DNA of 24,596 nt from Flavobacterium sp. GTDB lineage: Bacteria > Bacteroidota > Bacteroidia > Flavobacteriales > Flavobacteriaceae. Positions 5,405-12,265 of this stretch are shown in pieces. The notes under the pieces were generated by a model, which was given only the letters and a program-made list of their open reading frames with translations, was not told the origin of the DNA and did no database searches. The stretch lies in the NCBI RefSeq assembly GCF_021151785.1, contig NZ_JAGKWP010000029.1, positions 1-24,596 on the forward strand, read 5' to 3'. The translations under genes were made by a program, and so were the position numbers. Within the stretch, counting starts at the first letter, position 1, and each line of letters opens with the position of its first letter.

Positions 5405-5620
5405 TTAATAAAATCCTGTCTGACCGTCAGTTTGAAAAACTCCATATTCGTATTGTTGTCTGTTGGGATAATTGTCTACCATATATTGCTCTGCTTCTTC
5501 TCTTGTGTCAAAGTGAGGTGAAACAATAGTTGTCGGCATATTTGTTTGTTTTACTTTGTCCCAAGGGCAATGCCATACTGCCCATTTTGCTAATAATCTT
5601 CTTCTTTCTTCAGGGTGCAT
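5405..5620 (-). CDS. Small hypothetical protein, second gene of the two-gene cassette
   Basis: A 71-aa soluble protein rich in aromatic and charged residues (MHPEERRRLLAKWAVWHCPW at the start; later NYPNRQQYEYGVFQ). ATG 5620 lies 2 nt after the stop of the upstream gene, so the two are almost certainly translated from one mRNA. The gene ends about 10 nt before the cassette's 3' core. I recognise no family. Its tight coupling to a membrane protein suggests a cognate pair, but function cannot be stated. Confidence 0.68.
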   Translation of the reverse strand: MHPEERRRLLAKWAVWHCPWDKVKQTNMPTTIVSPHFDTREEAEQYMVDNYPNRQQYEYGVFQTDGQTGFY

Positions 5621-5622
5621 AT

Positions 5623-6192
5623 CTATTTCGTTTTAGTTAAACTGTCTTGGAGTGATAAAATTTTTTTGTTCAAAGTAACAATTGTTGTGTCCTTGGTCAG
5701 TAAATTATTTTTTAAAGAGTTTATTTCAACTTCTTGGCTTTTTGTTTTATCATAAAATTCACTTTTCTCTTTGTCAAATTTTGAAGTGCCGAAATGTAGT
5801 CCTAATGCAAATGCACCACCAGAAATGATTAACAAAACAGTCCAGAAATAAATGTTTTTGATTAGTTGAATTATTTGATGGTCGTCAACTTGCTTGTTGA
5901 TTGTCTTAGGAGTTATGTTTTTACACGCTTTTAATGAACCATTTAGTATTGTCATTTGCTTTTCAAACTCGTCTTGCTCGTAACCATTTAGTTTTTTTCT
6001 GTCAAAGGTTACATAGAGTTTAAATGCTGCACTTTCCTCTCCGTATGTATTGCGAATGAAATCTTCAACTGTCGCAGCCCAACCAAGTAGCTCGTCAGAA
6101 GCACGGGTATAAGTCCCGTGTGATGCAGAGTATGAATTATTCCTAAAAGTAAATTTTTGTCCCGCTTGAATTAGTTCGTCTATTTTGTCCAT
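5623..6192 (-). CDS. Single-pass membrane protein with coiled coil, first gene of the two-gene cassette
   Basis: A 189-aa protein in three parts. Residues 1-95 form a soluble helical region with LLGWAATVEDFIRNTYGEES; this kind of N-terminal helical module (a Trp in a helix preceding an acidic aromatic stretch) occurs in several phage-defence and mobile-element proteins, though I cannot name the family. Residues 113-135 are a membrane helix. Residues 140-186 are a heptad-like coiled coil. ATG 6192 follows the module copy 4 promoter, making this the first gene of the visible array. The soluble-TM-coiled-coil layout would suit an oligomeric membrane sensor or effector; this is inference only. 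Confidence 0.75.
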   Translation of the reverse strand: MDKIDELIQAGQKFTFRNNSYSASHGTYTRASDELLGWAATVEDFIRNTYGEESAAFKLYVTFDRKKLNGYEQDEFEKQMTILNGSLKACKNITPKTINKQVDDHQIIQLIKNIYFWTVLLIISGGAFALGLHFGTSKFDKEKSEFYDKTKSQEVEINSLKNNLLTKDTTIVTLNKKILSLQDSLTKTK

Positions 6193-6249
6193 TAGTTATT
6201 TTTATTGCTTCGTTTTTGTTTGTGAGGTTGTGTCTGTAAAATTGTCACT

Positions 6250-6474
6250 AACTTGTTTATATACGCTACATTATATCGCTAATCTACCCAATGTTGGATG
6301 GATATGCGCTATAAACTAGCATTACACAAATATAGTTTTTTATTCTTACAAACCATCAAATATACTTTTTATTTTTCTGAGCGATTGGTATTAACTTGTT
6401 TATAAATTAGAGTTGTTGAGGCTATTAAGCCACAAAAATTTTTTTAACAAATGCCTGCAACAATCATTAAAACA
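6250..6474 (-). repeat. Cassette-junction module, copy 4 (shortened, array edge)
   Basis: This copy keeps only the promoter and crossover half: GTT at 6252-6250, direct repeats, mini-ORF (6322-6284), promoter boxes (6334-6327 and 6364-6357) and part of the body. Clear similarity stops near 6474. The terminator half and the R''-like end are absent. It stands at the upstream (minus-strand) edge of the array, where an integron would have its attI site and cassette promoter. No integrase gene follows; the next gene is the HU-like gene on the other strand. Confidence 0.88.
6327..6364 (-). promoter_or_regulatory. Bacteroidota-type promoter in module copy 4
   Basis: Minus-strand TATATTTG boxes at 6364-6357 and 6334-6327. 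It points into the gene starting at 6192 and is the first promoter of the visible array. Confidence 0.68.
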
Positions 6475-6561
6475 GGCTCCTTTTAAATGCTTGAAAAAAA
6501 AGTGCTTTTCATTTTACTTTTTTATGCTTTCGAACGTACAATAAAATCAAGTGCTTAGGGC

Positions 6562-6663
6562 GATAAAATAAATTGCCCTAGGGAAATTAAATAATTCCCC
6601 TAGGGAAAATGACTGATTCCCCTAGGGGAATTATTCAATTGCTGTACAGCAATTGATTTTATC
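6562..6663. repeat. Nested palindrome cluster upstream of the HU-like gene
   Basis: Outer arms 6562-6576 and 6649-6663 match 14 of 15. Inside lie a perfect 16-bp inverted repeat (6590-6605 AATAATTCCCCTAGGG with 6620-6635), a third CCCTAGGG copy (6576-6583), and a perfect 20-bp palindrome (6636-6655). No open frame covers it. It could be a regulatory hub, an inverted-repeat element or a recombination target. Confidence 0.85.
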
Positions 6664-6685
6664 TACTTGAGAATTTGTATTTTTG
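6653..6685 (+). promoter_or_regulatory. Promoter of the HU-like gene
   Basis: TTG (6653-6655), 22 nt, then TATTTTTG (6678-6685), matching the Bacteroidota TTG/TAnnTTTG pattern. The start codon at 6706 lies 20 nt downstream. The -33 triplet is inside the last 3 bp of the 20-bp palindrome 6636-6655, so a protein bound there could block the promoter. Confidence 0.68.
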
Positions 6686-6705
6686 TACCGTATAAAACAA
6701 AAAAA

Positions 6706-7089
6706 ATGGCAATAGAATTTAAAATGGTGCCTAAGCAAAACAATATAGTGTCACCACCAGAAACCAAATATTACCCTTGTGCAGTGAGTAAAGGGGAGGT
6801 AGATTTAGAGTATATAGCTGAGGTTATTTCGAGTCGCAGTACGGTTACTGTACCCGATTGTTATGCTGTTCTATTAGGAATGAGTCAGGTAATAGGCGAG
6901 GAGTTGTCAAAAGGGAACATCGTAAAAATTGACCGTTTAGGAACTTTTGCCATAACGCTAAAAGGACAAGGAACAGAGGAACCGGAGCTATTAAGTAAAA
7001 GTTCCATTTTAGGGGCCAAGATGTTGTTTAAACCGGCTCGTAATTTTAAAAAAGTATTGGGAAATCTAAAGTTTAAAAGATTGCGATAA
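6706..7089 (+). CDS. HU-related DNA-binding protein
   Basis: A 127-aa protein of the Bacteroidota HU-like (HU_rel / HU-HIG) type, longer than classical HU of about 90 aa. The N-terminal extension (MAIEFKMVPKQNN) is followed by the HU fold. Its core shows GNIVKIDRLGTFAITLKG, and the basic C-terminus FKPARNFKKVLGNLKFKRLR likely contacts DNA. A longer frame opens at TTG 6667, but the -7 box (6678-6685) lies inside that extension, so ATG 6706 is the true start. It is the first gene to the right of the cassette array and palindrome cluster. Role: nucleoid-associated, local DNA bending or regulation; the exact target is unknown. Confidence 0.85.
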   Translation: MAIEFKMVPKQNNIVSPPETKYYPCAVSKGEVDLEYIAEVISSRSTVTVPDCYAVLLGMSQVIGEELSKGNIVKIDRLGTFAITLKGQGTEEPELLSKSSILGAKMLFKPARNFKKVLGNLKFKRLR

Positions 7090-7095
7090 AAAAAA

Positions 7096-7127
7096 CCTGA
7101 TACTAAATAAAGTATCAGGTTGGGTAT
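7096..7127 (-). terminator. Terminator of the transketolase unit
   Basis: A perfect 9-bp stem (CCTGATACT 7096-7104 with AGTATCAGG 7111-7119). On the minus strand it is followed by a run of eight T residues, so it ends the minus-strand transcript from 8099/9006. It may also end HU transcripts weakly. Confidence 0.85.
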
Positions 7128-7145
7128 CGTGTAACGTAGTGCTTA

Positions 7146-8099
7146 TTACTTTTTTGAAATTGCTTTTGTAGCTTTTTCAACGATTGCTGCGCTGTTTAAG
7201 CCATATTTTTCCATTAATTGTTCTGGTGTGCCACTTTCTCCAAAGCTGTCATTCACCGCAACAAACTCTTGGGGTACTAAGTGGTGTTGCACTAACGTTC
7301 TAGAAACGCTTTCTCCTAAACCACCGATGATGTTATGCTCTTCTGCTGTAACCACACAACCTGTTTTCTTCACCGATTTTAAAATGGCTTCTTCGTCTAA
7401 TGGTTTAATAGTGTGAATGTTAATCACTTCAGCCGAAATCCCTTTTGCTTCTAAGGCTTCAGCTGCTACTAAGGCTTCCCAAACTAAATGTCCGGTTGCA
7501 ATAATGGTAACATCGGTTCCTTCGTTTAATAGAATGGCTTTTCCAATTACGAAAGGTTCATCAGCAGGCGTAAAGTTAGGAACTACAGGACGACCAAAAC
7601 GCAAATAGGCTGGGCCGTGATGCGCAGCTAAAGCAATAGTTGCTGCTTTGGTTTGGTTATAATCGCAAGTGTTAATCACGGTCATTCCAGGTAACATTTT
7701 CATTAGTCCAATGTCTTCTAAAATTTGGTGTGTTGCCCCATCTTCTCCAAGCGTTAATCCTGCGTGAGAAGCGCAAATTTTTACATTTTTATCTGAGTAC
7801 GCTACCGATTGACGAATTTGGTCATACACCCTACCAGTAGAGAAGTTAGCAAAAGTTCCCGTGAAAGGAATTTTTCCACCAATGGTTAAACCTGCAGCAA
7901 TACCAATCATGTTGGCTTCTGCAATACCAATTTGGAAGAAACGCTCTGGGTGGTTTTTCTTGAAATCATCAAATTTTAATGAGCCAATTAAATCGGCACA
8001 AAGTGCTACTACATTTTCGTTTTTCTGACCTAGTTCAGTCATTCCGGCACCAAATCCCGAACGGGTGTCTTTACTGCCTTGGTTGCTATATTTTTTCAT
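7146..8099 (-). CDS. Transketolase, C-terminal subunit
   Basis: A 317-aa protein holding the pyrimidine-binding and C-terminal domains of transketolase, which with its partner moves two-carbon units between sugar phosphates in the pentose phosphate pathway using thiamine diphosphate. IGIAEANMIGIAAG contains the conserved Glu61 that activates the cofactor. GEDGATHQ (118-125) is the transketolase signature, and the C-terminal domain carries the LGESVSRTL region. An in-frame ATG 27 nt upstream (8126) exists, but MKKYSNQGSKDTRSGFGAG from 8099 fits the family start. It follows the N-terminal subunit gene by 58 bp. The split arrangement is normal in many bacteria and archaea and is not a frameshift. 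Confidence 0.94.
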   Translation of the reverse strand: MKKYSNQGSKDTRSGFGAGMTELGQKNENVVALCADLIGSLKFDDFKKNHPERFFQIGIAEANMIGIAAGLTIGGKIPFTGTFANFSTGRVYDQIRQSVAYSDKNVKICASHAGLTLGEDGATHQILEDIGLMKMLPGMTVINTCDYNQTKAATIALAAHHGPAYLRFGRPVVPNFTPADEPFVIGKAILLNEGTDVTIIATGHLVWEALVAAEALEAKGISAEVINIHTIKPLDEEAILKSVKKTGCVVTAEEHNIIGGLGESVSRTLVQHHLVPQEFVAVNDSFGESGTPEQLMEKYGLNSAAIVEKATKAISKK

Positions 8100-8157
8100 T
8101 TGTTTTCTTAATTTAAATGCATTCAATGGAATACTTGTAACTAAACATGGAGTACAA

Positions 8158-9006
8158 TTAATAGTCTCCTAAGGTTGCTGGATTTTGTGCTAATGCATTA
8201 GCCAATTGTTCGTCGTTGGGTGCTTTACCATGCCACGCGTGTGTGTGCATCATAAAGTCTACTCCATTCCCCATCATAGTATGTAATAAAACACAAATCG
8301 GTTTTTGTTGTCCTGCCTTAGCTTGTGCTTCCGTCATTCCAGCTAAAATAGCTTCAATGTTGTTACCTTCTTTAATTTCTACAACTTCCCAGTCAAAAGC
8401 TTCAAATTTTGCTTTCAAGTTACCTAAAGATAATACGTCGTTAGTAGATCCGTCAATTTGTTGTCCGTTATAATCTACTACTGCAATTAAGTTGTCTACT
8501 TTTTTTGCAGAAGCATACATGATGGCTTCCCAATTTTGACCTTCTTGTAGTTCCCCATCACCTGTTAAAACAAAAACAGTATGCGGATCATTATTTAATT
8601 TCTTTGCTTGAGCGGCTCCAATAGCTACTGAAAGCCCTTGTCCTAATGAACCCGAAGCCATACGAATGCCTTCTAATCCTTCATGAGTGGTTGGGTGCCC
8701 TTGTAATCTAGAATTTAATTTACGGAAAGTAGCTAATTCTGAAACAGGAAAGTAGCCACTTCTAGCCAAAACGCTATAAAAAACCGGAGAAATGTGTCCG
8801 TTAGATAAAAAGAACAAGTCTTCTCCATGACCATTCATGTCAAAACCTTCTTTTCTTTTCATTACATTTTGGTACAGCGTTACTAAAAATTCGGCACAAC
8901 CAAGTGAACCTCCTGGGTGACCAGAATTCACGGCATGCACCATTCTTAAAATATCCCTTCTAACTTGTGTGGTAAAGTCTTTTAAATAAGAAATTTGTTG
9001 TGTCAT
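8158..9006 (-). CDS. Transketolase, N-terminal subunit
   Basis: A 282-aa protein equal to the diphosphate-binding half of transketolase. Visible motifs are SGHPGGSLG with His30, SNGHISP (68-74), GSLGQGLS (119-126), and the thiamine diphosphate and metal motif GDGELQEGQNWEA (149-161) continuing to DYNGQ with Asn180. It pairs with the next gene on the same strand to make a full active site. Both halves end and begin at domain borders. A TATTTTTG box lies 15 nt before the start. Central carbon metabolism in the cytoplasm. Confidence 0.95.
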   Translation of the reverse strand: MTQQISYLKDFTTQVRRDILRMVHAVNSGHPGGSLGCAEFLVTLYQNVMKRKEGFDMNGHGEDLFFLSNGHISPVFYSVLARSGYFPVSELATFRKLNSRLQGHPTTHEGLEGIRMASGSLGQGLSVAIGAAQAKKLNNDPHTVFVLTGDGELQEGQNWEAIMYASAKKVDNLIAVVDYNGQQIDGSTNDVLSLGNLKAKFEAFDWEVVEIKEGNNIEAILAGMTEAQAKAGQQKPICVLLHTMMGNGVDFMMHTHAWHGKAPNDEQLANALAQNPATLGDY

Positions 9007-9020
9007 AAAAAAAATTTTTG

Positions 9021-9028
9021 CAAAAATA
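9021..9028 (-). promoter_or_regulatory. Promoter box of the transketolase unit
   Basis: TATTTTTG on the minus strand, 14 nt upstream of ATG 9006, matches the -7 consensus TAnnTTTG. No clear -33 TTG is seen. Confidence 0.45.
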
Positions 9029-9063
9029 ATTCTAATAAATTGGAAAAGCTAATTTGCTACGGG

Positions 9064-9924
9064 TTATTTACTGAGTATAAAAGTCATGATACGTTGAATT
9101 ACGGCTTTGTCTCCTAGAATTTTTCTATGACCTAGCTCGTTAGTAATCATCAGTTCATGATTAGATAAATTTTTAGTGATTTCATAAGCAGTGTGTACGG
9201 GTACATCGAAATCATGGTTGTCATGGATGGCTAAAATAGGAATTTCTACCTCGCTAGCAGCTATATCTGATGACAAACTTTCCATTTCCATTCCGTATTT
9301 CCTTTCAATATTGCGCTTCATTTTTTGTGCTATTCGAATAGGCAATCCTAGGCGTTCAACAAAATCTTCTAATATTTCTATTACATTGTTTCCACTAGAA
9401 ATAATGACAGCTTTTTTCACATCTAAACCGCGACTAATAGCGTTTAATAATGACATTCCTCCTAAGGAATGCCCAATGGCAAACTCGAAAGGACCATGTT
9501 TTTTTTCTAATTCTAAAATACACACAATGAAATCTAACATCATCGCTTTATTTCCTTTTGATTTTCCATGTGCTGGAGCATCAAAACTTAGTGTTGAATA
9601 GCCGTTTTTAACTAATTCATCTGCAATTTTAAATAACTGAGTTCCTCTTCCTGACCATCCATGAATTAACAATACCTTTTTGTCTGATTGTCCATACTCA
9701 TAAACGGCAATAGTTTTATTAATTGTAGGTACATAGAGAACTGATTTGTTTGTATTTTTGAACATGGGATGTTCTCTTTTAGGGGTTTTGTACCTGATGG
9801 GGGTAAAAAATAACTTTCTTGCAAATTTTTCAGCCAAATAAGAAGAAAATAGATATAAAATTTTAGCCGTAATAACGATATGTCTGGGAACTTTAGTTTG
9901 AGCCAGCTTTTTGTTTTTTGACAT
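9064..9924 (-). CDS. Alpha/beta hydrolase
   Basis: A 286-aa protein with the alpha/beta-hydrolase triad in order: nucleophile Ser153 in IGHSLGG (150-156), acid Asp238 in HDNHDFDVP (234-242), and His266 in GHRKIL. The oxyanion loop LIHGWSGRG lies at 86-94, and FDAPAHGKS (114-122) is typical of the esterase/lysophospholipase-like branch. The N-terminus is basic and amphipathic with no clear signal peptide. It lies upstream of the transketolase genes on the same strand with a 57-bp gap holding a separate promoter box, so it may be its own unit. The substrate cannot be told from sequence. Confidence 0.9.
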   Translation of the reverse strand: MSKNKKLAQTKVPRHIVITAKILYLFSSYLAEKFARKLFFTPIRYKTPKREHPMFKNTNKSVLYVPTINKTIAVYEYGQSDKKVLLIHGWSGRGTQLFKIADELVKNGYSTLSFDAPAHGKSKGNKAMMLDFIVCILELEKKHGPFEFAIGHSLGGMSLLNAISRGLDVKKAVIISSGNNVIEILEDFVERLGLPIRIAQKMKRNIERKYGMEMESLSSDIAASEVEIPILAIHDNHDFDVPVHTAYEITKNLSNHELMITNELGHRKILGDKAVIQRIMTFILSK

Positions 9925-9947
9925 GTTTTACAGTATTTATATTTATG

Positions 9948-9955
9948 CAAATCTA
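9948..9955 (-). promoter_or_regulatory. Promoter box of the alpha/beta hydrolase gene
   Basis: TAGATTTG on the minus strand, 23 nt upstream of ATG 9924, fits TAnnTTTG. It lies after a long T tract. Confidence 0.45.
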
Positions 9956-10036
9956 AAAAAAAAAAATTAATGTTTTTTTTGTAATATTTGTATTAGGTAA
10001 TAGTAAGTGGACTATGCTGTAAATAGGTATTTGTTG

Positions 10037-10044
10037 TATATTTG
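10037..10044 (+). promoter_or_regulatory. Promoter box of the M48 protease gene
   Basis: TATATTTG, 27 nt upstream of ATG 10072, matches the -7 consensus. No clear -33 element is seen at the right distance. Confidence 0.5.
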
Positions 10045-10071
10045 TATATTAATTAAAATAATGAAGTAACG

Positions 10072-10881
10072 ATGAGAGTTTTAAAAGCAAGTATTGTTGT
10101 AGGGATGTTAGTTGTAGCTTGTGCTAAAAATCCATTTACAGGAAAGAGCACGATGGCTTTAGTTCCTAATAGTCAAATTTTCCCTTCTTCTTTTCAACAG
10201 TACAGTCAATTTTTATCTGATAATAAGGTAATTACAGGTACGACTGATGCTAAAAGAATCGAGAACGTAGGCATGAAAATTAAAACCGCAGCAGAGCGCT
10301 ATTTGACTGCTAATGGCAATGCGGATTATTTGAAAGATTATGCTTGGGAATACAAATTGGTAGAGAGTAAAGAACTGAATGCTTGGTGCATGCCTGGAGG
10401 TAAGATTGTTTTTTACACTGGAATTTTACCAGTATGTAAAGACGATGCCGGAATAGCAGCGGTTATGGGGCATGAAGTTGCTCACGCATTAGCAAATCAT
10501 GGTCAGCAACGAATGAGCGCGGGTTTATTGCAACAATTAGGAGCAGCAGGAACGGCTATTGCCGTTGGTGGACAAAGCAAGCAAACGCAAGATTTAATCA
10601 TGCAAGCTTATGGCGTGGGAACAAATGTTGGAGCCATGTTGCCATTTAGTAGAGCACACGAGAGTGAGGCCGATATGATTGGTTTAACATTAATGGCTAT
10701 CGCGGGTTATAATCCAGATAATGCAGTAAAATTGTGGGAACGTATGTCTGCTATGGGAGGGAGTTCTACCCCAGAAATCTTAAGTACACATCCAAGTAAC
10801 GATACCCGCATTAAAGATTTACAGGCATTATTACCTCAAGCCAAAGCTGAAGCAGCAAAATTTGGTGTAACTTTTAAATAA
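10072..10881 (+). CDS. M48-family metallopeptidase lipoprotein
   Basis: A 269-aa secreted zinc protease of the BepA/Oma1-like M48 group, which acts in envelope quality control. A short signal peptide ends in lipobox VVAC, giving lipidated Cys17. The zinc site is HEVAH (134-138) with the third ligand Glu197 in HESEADMIG. AWCMPGGKIVFYTG before the zinc motif and LSTHPSNDTRI (237-247) near the end are typical of this subgroup. No TPR domain is present, so it is the short form common in Bacteroidota. It has its own promoter box and is followed by a hairpin terminator. Confidence 0.93.
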   Translation: MRVLKASIVVGMLVVACAKNPFTGKSTMALVPNSQIFPSSFQQYSQFLSDNKVITGTTDAKRIENVGMKIKTAAERYLTANGNADYLKDYAWEYKLVESKELNAWCMPGGKIVFYTGILPVCKDDAGIAAVMGHEVAHALANHGQQRMSAGLLQQLGAAGTAIAVGGQSKQTQDLIMQAYGVGTNVGAMLPFSRAHESEADMIGLTLMAIAGYNPDNAVKLWERMSAMGGSSTPEILSTHPSNDTRIKDLQALLPQAKAEAAKFGVTFK

Positions 10882-10905
10882 AGTTTTATAAAAATAGTAT
10901 CTTAG

Positions 10906-10928
10906 TCCCGATTAAATCGGGATTTTTT
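10906..10928 (+). terminator. Hairpin with T-run directly before the MFS start codon
   Basis: Stem TCCCGAT (10906-10912) with ATCGGGA (10916-10922), loop TAA, then six T residues (10923-10928). It looks like a terminator of the M48 gene. The T-run directly abuts ATG 10929 of the next gene. Confidence 0.8.
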
Positions 10929-12230
10929 ATGCAAAAACTTGACAAAGGGAGTCGCAAGCTATTAAATGCTTGGGCTTTTTATGATTGGGCTAATTCAGTA
11001 TATGCCTTAGTTATTTCATCTTCTATTTTTCCTTTATTCTTTGGGCAATTGTTCAGACAAAGAGGCGAGGACACCCTCTCGTTCCTTGGAATGGAAAAAA
11101 CAGGGGAAACAATTATTAGTTATGTAACGGCTTTTGGATTTTTAGTCATTGCTTTGACGTCTCCGTTACTCTCTGGGATTGCCGATTATCTTGGAAACAA
11201 AAAATTCTTCATGAAGTTTTTTTGTTACATGGGGAGTATTTCCTGTATGTTGTTGTATTTCTTTGATTTAGAGCACTTGTATTTTGGACTCACTTGTTAT
11301 GTCTTAGCCTTAATCGGTTTTTGGGGGAGTTTAGTTTTTTACAATTCTTATTTACCTGATATTGCTTTTCCAGAACAACAAGATGCTATTAGTGCGAAAG
11401 GCTTTAGTATGGGGTATATAGGTAGTGTCTTATTACTAATTGTCAACTTAGCCATGGTTATGCTGGTTCCTGACGAGCAAAAAATGCAAATGATGCGTTA
11501 TTCCTTCCTGATGGTGGGGATTTGGTGGTTAGGGTTTAGTCAGTACACCTATAAGTATTTGCCTGATGTTCGCACGGGTAAAGTAATGCATCAAGATTTA
11601 TTATTCAAAGGTTTTAAAGAATTGAAAAAAGTAGGGAAGCAAATAAAAGGCTTACATCAATTGAAAAGGTATTTGACTGCTTTTTTCATTTATAGTATGG
11701 CTGTTCAAACCGTTATGATTATCGCAGCTTATTTCGGTGAAAAAGAAGTACAATGGGGAAGTGCTAGTGAGCGCACCACAGGATTAATTGTGAGTATTTT
11801 ATTAATTCAATTAATTGCTGTTTTAGGAGCTTATTTAACTAGTAAAGCCTCAGCTAAATGGGGAAATATTAAGGTGTTAATGCTAATTAATTTTCTTTGG
11901 ATTTTGATTTGTATTGATGCTTATTTTGTAGTGACGCCTATTGATTTTTATATTGCTGCAGGTTTTGTTGGACTAGTTATGGGGGGCATTCAATCATTGT
12001 CTCGATCGACTTATTCTAAATTGATTCCTGCAGAGGTAGTAGACACAACTTCTTTCTTTAGTTTTTATGACGTGGCTGAGAAAATTGGAATTGTAATTGG
12101 TATGTTTACTTATGGCTTTATTGCAGATGTTACGGGTAAGATGCAAAATGCTATTTTATTTTTAATTGTGTTTTTTATCTTAGGTTTTTTACTTCTTTAT
12201 CGTATGGATAAAAAAAATAAGTATATTTGA
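10929..12230 (+). CDS. MFS transporter, UMF1 / Atg22-like family
   Basis: A 433-aa inner-membrane protein with about twelve hydrophobic helices. The N-terminal LLNAWAFYDWANSVYALVIS (residues 11-30) is characteristic of the UMF1 (unknown major facilitator 1) family related to vacuolar Atg22, a putative amino-acid effluxer. GGIQSLSRSTYSKLIPAEVVDTTSFF in the C-terminal half is also a family hallmark. ATG 10929 starts right at the tail of a terminator-like hairpin. The next in-frame Met would remove the conserved DWANS region, so this start is retained. A weak -7-like box (TATCTTAG, 10898-10905) would place the hairpin in its leader. The transported substrate is unknown. Confidence 0.88.
   Translation: MQKLDKGSRKLLNAWAFYDWANSVYALVISSSIFPLFFGQLFRQRGEDTLSFLGMEKTGETIISYVTAFGFLVIALTSPLLSGIADYLGNKKFFMKFFCYMGSISCMLLYFFDLEHLYFGLTCYVLALIGFWGSLVFYNSYLPDIAFPEQQDAISAKGFSMGYIGSVLLLIVNLAMVMLVPDEQKMQMMRYSFLMVGIWWLGFSQYTYKYLPDVRTGKVMHQDLLFKGFKELKKVGKQIKGLHQLKRYLTAFFIYSMAVQTVMIIAAYFGEKEVQWGSASERTTGLIVSILLIQLIAVLGAYLTSKASAKWGNIKVLMLINFLWILICIDAYFVVTPIDFYIAAGFVGLVMGGIQSLSRSTYSKLIPAEVVDTTSFFSFYDVAEKIGIVIGMFTYGFIADVTGKMQNAILFLIVFFILGFLLLYRMDKKNKYI
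12222..12229 (+). promoter_or_regulatory. Promoter box of the lipoprotein gene
   Basis: TATATTTG overlaps the last codons and the stop codon of the MFS gene, 36 nt before ATG 12266. It fits the -7 consensus; no clear -33 element is visible. Confidence 0.42.
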
Positions 12231-12265
12231 CCAAAAATTTACCAAATACTAAACTTTTGTTACTA

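Noticed and set aside
1..6474. CRISPR array or simple insertion sequence explaining the repeats
   Set aside because: Repeats are long (about 390 bp), separated by different genes of unequal size, and no transposase or Cas gene is present. The borders fall at GTT/AAC cores rather than at terminal inverted repeats with target duplications.
6667..6705. Upstream TTG start for the HU-like gene
   Set aside because: The extension contains the -7 promoter box TATTTTTG, so it would lie upstream of the transcript start.
7146..9006. Frameshifted or broken transketolase
   Set aside because: Two-gene transketolases are standard in this lineage. Both halves end at domain borders, have good starts, and keep all key motifs.
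9666..9950. Alternative 94-codon minus frame overlapping the hydrolase start
   Set aside because: It is a frame-shifted reading of the hydrolase N-terminal region; the hydrolase frame holds all catalytic motifs.
12227..12265. Longer N-terminus for the lipoprotein
   Set aside because: Starting at 12266 gives a clean signal peptide and lipobox. The extension overlaps the MFS stop and the likely promoter.
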